Of a stretch of 64,000 nt of DNA, positions 8,701 through 15,293 are shown in pieces. Source of the stretch: Herminiimonas arsenitoxidans (GTDB lineage: Bacteria; Pseudomonadota; Gammaproteobacteria; Burkholderiales; Burkholderiaceae_D); the NCBI RefSeq assembly GCF_900130075.1, contig NZ_LT671418.1:1488001-1552000 (forward strand). The letters run 5' to 3'. The number at the start of each line of letters is the position of its first letter. The stretch's first letter is position 1. The position numbers and the translations under genes are program-made. Under the pieces are notes generated by a model that saw only the letters and a program-made list of their open reading frames with translations, did not search any database and was not told the origin of the DNA.

Positions 8701-10757
8701 TGCATGAAGGCCTGCTTATCACGCCAGATATGGACACTGCCGAACGTGCCCGCAATATCGATGCAATCGCGATGCACATCGAAGGCTGCCGACTTACGTG
8801 CCTTTTTTGCTGCCTGCAAATTCAACTCAGCCAGTTCATCTTTCTCTATCTGCGACGTCATTAATGCACGTCCCTGATTCAGATGATCGACCAATTCAAA
8901 AATGGACTCTTCCTTTTCCTCTTCGCTCAGACTATTGAGCAGAAGACGACCGATCTCCAGATGGATGGCATCGGTTTCATGCTTGGCTATGCCCTCGTAT
9001 GCAGCTTGCTGTACTTTGTCGTGCTGGAATTGATACACATAAGACACTAGCGCCGCTGCTGCCACCGTATGTTCTGCCGGCAGAATCAATCCCGTTTGTA
9101 TCGCGTCATGCAATAACTCGCCGATTTCCTGCTTGGATTTTTGGCTGACCGTTTCCAGTGTCTGAATATCGAAACGACTGCCTATACATGCAGCAATCGT
9201 GAGCAGACGCTGTGTAGGCTCAGGCAAACGACGCAACTCTTTCATCAGCAGATCAACCACGTTGTCCGTGATGTTCAATGCCTCTATCTCTGCAAAACTC
9301 CATTGCCAGCGACCATTCTCAAACTTCAAGTATCCATCGCTGTTCAAACTCTTGATGAACTGGCCTATGAAAAATGGATTGCCCAAGGTTTTGCGATAGA
9401 TCAGGCTCGCCAGCGAGATCGCTTCAGGCACTGAACACTTCAGCGTATCTGCGACCAATTCGACGATACTTACTTCCGACAAGGGACTGACTTCTATCGT
9501 CGTGATAGTCGTCTCTTTGCGGATCAAATCGATGGTCAAATTCAGTGGATGCGTAATATCGACTTCGTTATTGCGATAGGCACCGATCAGCAACAAACAT
9601 GGCTCATCCAGATTCCGCATCAACAATGTGATGAGCTTCAGCGATGCCGCATCAGCCCATTGCAAATCGTCGAGAAAGAGCACAATAGGATGATCAGCAT
9701 GGGTAAACACGCTGACGAAATTTTGCATCACATAGTTGAAGCTATTACGCGTGGCACTCGGCAATGGCACTGGCAATTGCTTGCCGATGATGAATTCCAG
9801 CTCGGGAATCGCATCAATAATCAGCTGCCCATTCGGCCCCAGCGCTTTCAACAATTTCACACGCCACTCGGCGATCCTGCTTTCGCTCTCGGTCAGAATT
9901 TGCCGCATCAATTCACGGAACGCCTGATTGAATGCAGAGTAAGGAATCGTGCGTTTGAACTGGTCGAACTTCCCTGAAATGAAATAGCCACCTTGCGCCA
10001 CGACCGGTTTATGGATTTCATTTACCAGCGACGATTTTCCAATACCGGAATAACCAGTCACCAGCAACAGCTCTACACCGCCGTCGGTAACGCTCTTGAA
10101 TGCATTCAGCAGACGCGCATATTCACAATCACGGCCGTACAGCTTTTGAGAAATTTGCAGACGATCGTAGACATCATGCTGAGCCAACGTAAATGGCTCA
10201 ATCGCACCGACTTCCATCAATCCATGCTGGCATTGCTCAATATCGCTCAGCAAACCATCCAGGCTCTGATAGCGATCCTCTGCATTCTTCGCCAGCAACT
10301 TGAGGACGATATTGCCAACGGCCTCTGGGATCGCAGGATTAAAACGGCTAGGCGGTAATGGTTTTTTCGCGATGTGGCTATACACCAGCTCCATCACGTT
10401 ATCCGACTCGAACGGAAGATGACCACTCAGCAATTCATAGAACACGATACCTAGCGAGTAATAGTCGCTGCGGTAATCGACCTGCCGATTCATACGGCCA
10501 GTTTGTTCCGGTGAACTATATGCGAGTGGAATCGTAGCATCACTGCGGAACTCAACCGAGTCGTCTGGTAATAAACGTAAGTTGGCAAGACATATCGCCT
10601 GATGCAGATCGATGCGCTTATGTACTTCGCTCAAGCCGCGTATCGTCGCGGCAAATAAAGTGAGAGCGCCGACCAGATCGTAATTGGATACACCGGTACG
10701 ATCCTGCTCTGGCTCATCCAACGTGGCCGGCAAGTGAAAAAACATCATGCGATGCAA
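5739..10757 (-). CDS. Trifunctional Ser/Thr kinase-like / AAA ATPase / GAF / histidine kinase with degenerate kinase domain
   Basis: A 1672-residue multidomain sensor. Residues 1-175 match only the C-lobe of the Ser/Thr kinase domain of this family (SPEQTGRMNR, DYYSLGIVFYELLSG). The N-lobe is missing, the catalytic-loop Asp is replaced (LHQAICLAN where HKDINPSN is usual) and there is no DFG. An AAA ATPase follows with Walker A GYSGIGKSS at 235-243 and a Walker B-like FLDDLQWAD. Then come a long helical repeat region (about 500-1150), a GAF domain (about 1200-1370), HisKA with His1421 in AHEINTPLG, and an intact HATPase (NALLHAF, DNGKGI, GGSGLGLSI). The listed start is a TTG; the frame stays open to a stop at 10842, and the extra residues (SSLAKTGLHR) resemble other members, so the true start may be upstream at a rare codon. 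First gene of the signalling cluster. Confidence 0.85.
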   Translation of the reverse strand: MHRMMFFHLPATLDEPEQDRTGVSNYDLVGALTLFAATIRGLSEVHKRIDLHQAICLANLRLLPDDSVEFRSDATIPLAYSSPEQTGRMNRQVDYRSDYYSLGIVFYELLSGHLPFESDNVMELVYSHIAKKPLPPSRFNPAIPEAVGNIVLKLLAKNAEDRYQSLDGLLSDIEQCQHGLMEVGAIEPFTLAQHDVYDRLQISQKLYGRDCEYARLLNAFKSVTDGGVELLLVTGYSGIGKSSLVNEIHKPVVAQGGYFISGKFDQFKRTIPYSAFNQAFRELMRQILTESESRIAEWRVKLLKALGPNGQLIIDAIPELEFIIGKQLPVPLPSATRNSFNYVMQNFVSVFTHADHPIVLFLDDLQWADAASLKLITLLMRNLDEPCLLLIGAYRNNEVDITHPLNLTIDLIRKETTITTIEVSPLSEVSIVELVADTLKCSVPEAISLASLIYRKTLGNPFFIGQFIKSLNSDGYLKFENGRWQWSFAEIEALNITDNVVDLLMKELRRLPEPTQRLLTIAACIGSRFDIQTLETVSQKSKQEIGELLHDAIQTGLILPAEHTVAAAALVSYVYQFQHDKVQQAAYEGIAKHETDAIHLEIGRLLLNSLSEEEKEESIFELVDHLNQGRALMTSQIEKDELAELNLQAAKKARKSAAFDVHRDCIDIAGTFGSVHIWRDKQAFMHDLYMERINAAFARADYKEMESLCQIVCDRSETPHEMIAAKNYLIRCYGAIYKPQELMQTGIEMLEISGIKVPENLSEKDILLSRLKLKIALRGRDPLELEHLPPATDPQYLLQLHATMAFLGYGFTYLAGSPVVLWVALEMVRRSIRYGSSPNCAYAYAVWGRTLVGKFGRIAEGYKFGKVAAQLGGDKQSLGAAGIFHGIIRHHREHLRLSLEPLMDIYVKAMEIGDRPGAMVALSFSDAIRFQSGGNVQDALATIRKDLDIYRKMDYAALLGVMIPWALLFSRLVGEPIGDITQGRDQEDYVKARKNAIDPWGIFYVRTIQSIGEYYFGEFANARLHAEEAMDLPGFHFGTPSSGFLMWVYSLSELALCRPYDSHASNTLAKVRAMQRKFKPWADHAPMNYRHKWQLIEAESFRVADKNRLAEQFYEHAITGARQYGFINDEALAHELAGKFYLSQGKDINARMHLEQAHARYEDWGGYAKALQMEESYPILLARVITRKRADSRELKDVRERQMDIQTVIKASQTLSGEIQLDKLLSQLMRLLIENAGAQKGALLLMEHGSLFIQAEVTADGAIVVQQGLPVEKSNNLGLAVVNYVKRTQEKIVLGDAGNDSQFNGDPYIERERPKSILCLPLQKQGQLVGVLYMENNLAIDAFTQEHTELLQMLSTQIAISLENAGLYNDLEQKIEARTQALSQKNHELHDTLNSLRHTQKRLVESAKLASLGQLVAGVAHEINTPLGVGVTGASTLAEETTRLKSLFQTGAMKRSDLDAYVGTATTISKLLLSNMERAATMIQSFKDVAVDQTSAERRTFRLKGYIDEVLSNLSPMLRRSEHRVTVNCDEAIEVDTYPGALSQIITNMMMNALLHAFPENVRGEMLIVVRSVYANGQETDLVELRFSDNGKGIPQENLAKIFDPFFTTMRGRGGSGLGLSIIHNLVTNSLQGQITVESQVGEGTTFILRFPRNPVTAAPDADIGHASQRHV

Positions 10758-10854
10758 GCCGGTTTTCGCCAGACTCGATCGCTTCAGTAGTGGTGTCCAA
10801 CCCGGTTGCTGTGGGAATTTGATTTGATGCTCCGGTTTTAATCACAGTCTGACG

Positions 10855-10860
10855 ATTATA
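10855..10860 (-). promoter_or_regulatory. Candidate -10 box for the sensor-kinase cluster
   Basis: A perfect TATAAT on the minus strand about 100 nt before the listed kinase start, preceded by a T-rich stretch (TTTTTG 17 nt upstream) that is a poor -35. It implies a transcript beginning near 10848, which would include the open frame upstream of the TTG start. No consensus -35, so moderate to low confidence. Confidence 0.4.
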
Positions 10861-10965
10861 TGCGTCAGTTTTTCTTGCAAAAAAGTTAATTGCAGTTAAT
10901 GATAGACAACTATTATCCGGTCACCTGCCCCGCGTAATATAGCTCGAAATGCCAGTTGCGCGGCC

Positions 10966-12006
10966 ATGATGTGGTATCAAATCTACAATAAATTTATGCC
11001 CAACAATTTGCTCGCTCAAGAAACCATTCCCGCTCACGAAATCGAATACACCCGCGACCTCGCTGCACGCTTGCAAGCCAAAATCATTCGCGACAATCCT
11101 ACCGGCATCATGCGCCGCGATGCCCATCCAAAAATGCACGGCGTCGTCAAGGCAGAATTCACTGTCACAGCCGATTTGCCACCTGAATTACGCATCGGAA
11201 TTTTCGCCGAACCACGTACTTATCAGGCATGGATACGCTACTCCAATCAAGACGGCACGATACAGGCAGATACTGCGCGCGACATTCGCGGCATGGCCAT
11301 CAAATTGATGGGCGTACCCGGTGACAAGTTACTGGAAGATCAACTCCATGAGCAGACACAAGACTTCATCGTCATCAGTACCAATGTGTTTGTTACCAAG
11401 GATGTCGAAGAATTCGACGCGATGATCAAGGCGATGACCAGCAACACGCTGGCAAAAATTCTGTTCTTTGCCACGCATTGGCGTGTCATCTGGAATTTGA
11501 TCAAATCGCTGAAGAAGTTCGCCAATCCACTACAAATGCGCTACTGGAGCACCACACCTTATTTGTTCGGTGACACTGCGGTCAAATATTCCGCCATCCC
11601 GCACGTCACGAATGCTGACGCCATTCCATCCAATCCTGGCCCTGACTATCTACGTCAGGCCATGGTGCGTCAATTGGCACAAGGCGAAGCGATATTCGAC
11701 TTCACGGTACAACTACAAATCGATCCCGACAGCATGCCGATAGAAGATCCAGGCAAGGAATGGAAAGAAAGTGCATCGCCTTTTCGCAAAGTTGCGACGA
11801 TTCGTATTCCACAGCAGGAATTTGATAGTGAAGCGCAACGCGTGTTTGGTGAAAATCTGTCTTTCACGCCTTGGCATAGCCTGCCAGCGCATCGCCCGCT
11901 CGGCGGCATCAATCGCGCACGTAAAATAGTCTACGATGCGATTTCAAAATTCCGCCACGAATACAACAAAGTGGCGCGCAAAGAACCGACCAGTTGGGAA
12001 ATCTGA
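10966..12006 (+). CDS. Catalase-like heme protein (catalase / allene-oxide-synthase-like family)
   Basis: 346 residues (336 if it starts at the later ATG at 10996). The protein carries the small-catalase-family pattern: RDAHPKMHGVVKAEF with the putative distal His near residue 57, AWIRYSNQDG, DIRGMAIKLMGVPG, TQDFIVIS, and FTPWHSLPAHRPLGGINRAR near the C-terminus. It is much shorter than true monofunctional catalases (about 480 residues or more), in the size range of catalase-related heme peroxidases and coral-type allene oxide synthase domains. It probably binds heme and acts on peroxides, possibly lipid hydroperoxides. It faces a DyP peroxidase gene across a shared terminator. Substrate and true catalase activity cannot be read from the sequence. 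Confidence 0.8.
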   Translation: MMWYQIYNKFMPNNLLAQETIPAHEIEYTRDLAARLQAKIIRDNPTGIMRRDAHPKMHGVVKAEFTVTADLPPELRIGIFAEPRTYQAWIRYSNQDGTIQADTARDIRGMAIKLMGVPGDKLLEDQLHEQTQDFIVISTNVFVTKDVEEFDAMIKAMTSNTLAKILFFATHWRVIWNLIKSLKKFANPLQMRYWSTTPYLFGDTAVKYSAIPHVTNADAIPSNPGPDYLRQAMVRQLAQGEAIFDFTVQLQIDPDSMPIEDPGKEWKESASPFRKVATIRIPQQEFDSEAQRVFGENLSFTPWHSLPAHRPLGGINRARKIVYDAISKFRHEYNKVARKEPTSWEI

Positions 12007-12035
12007 CCCGTCGCGCCATCTGTAGGCTGAAATAA

Positions 12036-12064
12036 AAAAGGGAAGCCAGTTTGGCTTCCCTTTT
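12036..12064. terminator. Bidirectional rho-independent terminator
   Basis: Perfect 13 bp stem (AAAAGGGAAGCCA and its complement) with a 3 nt loop, flanked by A and T runs. It sits between the convergent catalase-like and DyP peroxidase genes and can serve both. Confidence 0.88.
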
Positions 12065-12081
12065 ACTTTCCGGAACCCGTA

Positions 12082-13614
12082 TCAGGTCGGATCGACAATG
12101 CCCTTCGCAATCATGCGCAAGGCCGTCATGCTCGGAATAAAGAAGTAATCACCGCCACGTGTTTCCACCAAGCGTGGAATCTTCGATAGAAAATACGGCG
12201 CTTCATCCCCATTCGGATCAACTTGCAGCACCGCTTTGCTCGGATATTCATCATCGTGATTGCCGAGGATGATTTCCTTTTCATTGGCAGCCTTGAAATC
12301 GTTGCCGTAATTGATCCATTGCTGCTGCACGAATTCAAATTGTCGATTGATGCTGGCGTTGAGCATCATGATGATGATGCCGTGATTGCCGTCATCGCGT
12401 GTCGGATCTTTCACCTCACCGTAAGGCAAACCGCGCCGTATCACACGACGTCGATTGGCCAGTGCACCCGGCGTATCGAAAGCGTTGGGCGTCAATTCCA
12501 GTGAAGCGCGCGGATTGATGCGACGCATGTGCGAACTGAACGGACACTTCGCACCATCCATATCGCTATCGAAGGTAAAGTCGCTCAGCATCTTGTCGCG
12601 CTCGGCCGACGACGTCGCTGCAGCGAACTTGGCATCCCATTCCGCCTTGCTTGCTGCATCCGGTGCCGATACCAAAGGTGCGCCATTGTCACGCCAGCGT
12701 CCGACGAATTTGGCTGCCAACAATTCTTTACCGCCCGGATATTTCTGCCCTTCCTGCTCCAGATAGGCATTGAAGGTGCCGACGTTTTCATGCAATTTGC
12801 GATATACCATGAAGGTACCGTTGCGTGACAATAGTTGCGGCGCCGGTGCTATCGGATATTCCTCGGCTTCATCTCTATGACCGAGTATGAATTCCCCGGT
12901 TGCCAGCGGTGCCCACTTGCCGCCCTTGAGTTGCTTGCCGCGACCGAGGACACGCTCTGCTCTGTCGGGCAAACCTTCAAAATACGGATCGCCGATACCA
13001 TCGGTGTAACCGAAATGTTCCTTGCTGGTTGCCTTGCCGTTTTCAAACACGGCATGCACATCCTGGAACTCCAGATGTTCTTCGCCATTGTCACCACGAT
13101 GACCGGACAATATAGCCACGCCGCCAGCAGTGTCGTGCACGATCTTTTGCAGCCACTCATACGTCTCTTGTATGGCTTCACGTGTCTGGCCATTGATCGA
13201 GATCCATGCATGCACATCTTTATGGCGATCACGCTCCCGACTTTCTTGCCAGATCGGGTCCCAATGTTCAGGCGCACTGCGCTTATCGTCGCCCAGAATA
13301 TCGACACGATTTTTCATCCCCATCACGAATTCCATCGGGAAGCCGATCAAGGAAGCACGCGGTAATTCCAGCGTTTTCAAACCGGGATAGGTAAAAGCGA
13401 TATTCACCGTCGACATCGGCTTTTCAATCGGATTGGGACCTTCGCCCCAATTCACTGCAGTCGTTACCTGCTCGGTCACGCGACGGACGAACTCGCGACC
13501 ACGCGCACCATCCCGAATATTAAAAAACACGTAACGTGCAAATGGAAAATTGTAGCGACCATAGGCACGGATCACGTTGCCCTGTATATCCATCAAGTCT
13601 AGAACTTTGCTCAC
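12082..13614 (-). CDS. DyP-type heme peroxidase
   Basis: A 510-residue dye-decolorizing peroxidase. The signature GxxDG lies in FGYTDGIGDP (D205). The proximal heme-ligand His362 is in the HMRRINPR motif, and the conserved distal Arg is in RRGLPYGE (about 393-394). There is no Tat or Sec signal, so it is cytoplasmic unless carried by a partner. The length and the insert around 270-350 fit the longer (C/D-type) DyPs. The start is GTG with AAGGA 7 nt upstream. It is the last gene of a three-gene run with two small proteins upstream (12 bp gap), convergent with a catalase-like gene. Oxidation of a bulky substrate with H2O2 or an organic peroxide is expected from the family; the substrate is unknown. 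Confidence 0.93.
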   Translation of the reverse strand: MSKVLDLMDIQGNVIRAYGRYNFPFARYVFFNIRDGARGREFVRRVTEQVTTAVNWGEGPNPIEKPMSTVNIAFTYPGLKTLELPRASLIGFPMEFVMGMKNRVDILGDDKRSAPEHWDPIWQESRERDRHKDVHAWISINGQTREAIQETYEWLQKIVHDTAGGVAILSGHRGDNGEEHLEFQDVHAVFENGKATSKEHFGYTDGIGDPYFEGLPDRAERVLGRGKQLKGGKWAPLATGEFILGHRDEAEEYPIAPAPQLLSRNGTFMVYRKLHENVGTFNAYLEQEGQKYPGGKELLAAKFVGRWRDNGAPLVSAPDAASKAEWDAKFAAATSSAERDKMLSDFTFDSDMDGAKCPFSSHMRRINPRASLELTPNAFDTPGALANRRRVIRRGLPYGEVKDPTRDDGNHGIIIMMLNASINRQFEFVQQQWINYGNDFKAANEKEIILGNHDDEYPSKAVLQVDPNGDEAPYFLSKIPRLVETRGGDYFFIPSMTALRMIAKGIVDPT

Positions 13615-13626
13615 AAGAAGATCCTT

Positions 13627-14322
13627 CTACGATAGTTTTTGCACAGTGGATTGTCCGGCAAGCCAAGTCGGCTCTTGCAGATTCGTCGGATCAACACGCT
13701 GTATGAATGCCTGATATGCCTGCTGCAATTGCGCCGCAGGCAAGCCTTGATGTTCGGCCACGAAACGCGAGAACTCTTGCTTCAGATAGAGTCCCTTCAA
13801 TTGTTCTGGCAAGGGTTCGTCGTTGGAGCCGACAAAGAACAAGGCAGCGTTCAATTGGCATTTCTTGATGTAAGCGACAAAGCTGTCGGCATCGGAGACT
13901 TGCTCGAAACCGTAGCAAAACGCCCACAGCTGGCGTATGTCGTCACTGATGGCTGCCCACATCCCGCGCAGATAACTGTCGAGATCACCGTGCACATTGC
14001 AGCACCACACCAGATACTTGGATTGCAGATGATCTTCTTCCGGTAAGGCGGCACGACGGAAACGGTCGGAGAAGATAGACAGGAAGTCATACCAGGTACC
14101 ACCGAAGTCGGTGCCAGGCAGCGATTCGTAATACACATCGTCGAGGACGAAAAAGCGGCACAGATAAGTCTGCGGCACCTTCGCCATCGGACTCATCTCG
14201 TTCAAGCCCCAATCTTGCAAGCGGCGGCGGACTTCATCACTGTAAGCAGTACCGCCGATATGGCCCTTCTTGATCGGCGACAAACAGGTAAGTGCATAAG
14301 CACTGTTGCTGACGTTACCCAT
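13627..14322 (-). CDS. Conserved hypothetical protein of the DyP module (ferredoxin-like, paralogue of upstream gene)
   Basis: 231 residues, no signal peptide or membrane segment. Visible blocks are AYALTCLSPIKKG at the N-terminus, TYLCRFFVLDD (about 52-62), KYLVWCCNVHGDLDSYL (about 101-117) and NAALFFVGSND (about 158-168). This spacing of strands suggests a dimeric alpha/beta-barrel (ferredoxin-like) fold. The N-terminus and the YxxxxxNxxGxxxxY block match the upstream 206-residue protein, so the two are probably homologous. A strong ribosome site (GGGGAG) precedes the ATG. It lies between that paralogue (2 bp gap) and the DyP peroxidase (12 bp gap), so one operon is likely. Function unknown. 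Confidence 0.8.
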   Translation of the reverse strand: MGNVSNSAYALTCLSPIKKGHIGGTAYSDEVRRRLQDWGLNEMSPMAKVPQTYLCRFFVLDDVYYESLPGTDFGGTWYDFLSIFSDRFRRAALPEEDHLQSKYLVWCCNVHGDLDSYLRGMWAAISDDIRQLWAFCYGFEQVSDADSFVAYIKKCQLNAALFFVGSNDEPLPEQLKGLYLKQEFSRFVAEHQGLPAAQLQQAYQAFIQRVDPTNLQEPTWLAGQSTVQKLS

Positions 14323-14324
14323 GA

Positions 14325-14945
14325 TTATTCTCCCCTCGCCTGATCGGCCAAACTGACAATCGGCGTTGGTTGCATATCGCCGAGATCATGCTGTAGAAAG
14401 CGCAACAATGTGTTGTATTGCTTGAGAAATTGCTCGGGCTCTGCGTTACCGAACTTTGTATCGAAAGCGATCAATTCCTCTTTCAATTTTTTCGCAGCTT
14501 TCACATCATTAGCGGCCGCCATCGGATAGGCGTTGTAATAGTGATCCGTCTGGATTTGATTGAATTGAATGTAGGAATGGAAAGGCGTCAGTGGAACCGA
14601 CTTCGGATAACGAATATTCCATTTCCAGAACAGGTCCAAGCCGCTGGGAATGGCAAACGTGAAGGAATCGACGTACTGCGCCCAACTACCGTTGAAATTA
14701 CTGAAAAACATCATGTAAGCGTAGTTCAGCTTTTCCTTCGGCTGTTCTGCAGACAGATGCGGAAACTGATTCTTGCCGATGATGACCCAACGCGCATAAT
14801 GAATCAGAGAGAGAGTAATCAAACCCTTGAGAGTGGCGGGCTTCTTCAGTGCTACCCAGAAAATCACCTTATTGATCCAAGTCATATACCAACGGATCGG
14901 CGTGATCACGTTCATGGCATATGCTTTTCCAGCAATGTTCGACAT
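14325..14945 (-). CDS. Conserved hypothetical protein of the DyP module (ferredoxin-like)
   Basis: 206 residues, start ATG preceded by AAGGGG. Blocks are AYAMNVITPIRW (8-19), LIHYARWVII (about 47-56) and AYMMFFSNFNGSWAQYVDSF (about 76-95), followed by a Lys-rich helical C-terminus. The HYARW / SNFNG pattern parallels the RFFV / CNVHGD pattern of the next gene. An aromatic-rich surface (many Tyr, Phe, Trp) is notable. It is the first gene of the minus-strand run leading to the DyP peroxidase. Its role may be substrate delivery to, or docking on, the peroxidase; that is inference. Confidence 0.78.
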   Translation of the reverse strand: MSNIAGKAYAMNVITPIRWYMTWINKVIFWVALKKPATLKGLITLSLIHYARWVIIGKNQFPHLSAEQPKEKLNYAYMMFFSNFNGSWAQYVDSFTFAIPSGLDLFWKWNIRYPKSVPLTPFHSYIQFNQIQTDHYYNAYPMAAANDVKAAKKLKEELIAFDTKFGNAEPEQFLKQYNTLLRFLQHDLGDMQPTPIVSLADQARGE

Positions 14946-15293
14946 GCATTTCCCCTTGTTGCAGCAGCTAAAATAAAAGCGCAGCGGTACGACAATCGCA
15001 CCGAATGCGCTCGCTTTCCCTTACAAGTTTGTGCATCCGTCGGCGACGGGCTACTTTGGCCCACTCCCCCATGCCTGAATCACGACATGAGTACCGATCC
15101 GACACAAACGTTTGCTATCTTTTCCCTCAATAGCATTTCCTCGCGGAAAATAACATTCGCAAGACTACATGAAAAAATGTATTTTTAGCAATTGCTAAAG
15201 GTTTATCCTTACCGTGTCGCTTTGATATATTCTTTCATTGCGTCAGCCAGTCCAAGCATTCCACAGAAGATGCAGAACAACACTAGGGAAGCC
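14946..15293. other. 348 bp divergent regulatory region without a gene
   Basis: Separates the minus-strand DyP operon from the plus-strand phosphorelay gene. No convincing coding region was seen. It is AT-rich near 15160-15200 and holds one 16 bp perfect palindrome (15184-15199). A possible -10 TATATT for the plus-strand gene lies near 15226. Otherwise unremarkable. Confidence 0.55.
15184..15199. promoter_or_regulatory. 16 bp perfect palindrome, candidate operator
   Basis: TTTAGCAATTGCTAAA is self-complementary over all 16 bases. It is not followed by a T run, so it is not a terminator. It lies about 95 nt before the preferred start of the phosphorelay gene, inside the divergent region, and fits a dimeric repressor or activator site. 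The regulator is unknown. Confidence 0.45.

Noticed and set aside
10712..10845. GTG frame (minus) starting right after the TATAAT box before the sensor kinase
   Set aside because: It ends after about 43 codons in another frame without family similarity, whereas the kinase frame shows family-like residues upstream of its TTG.
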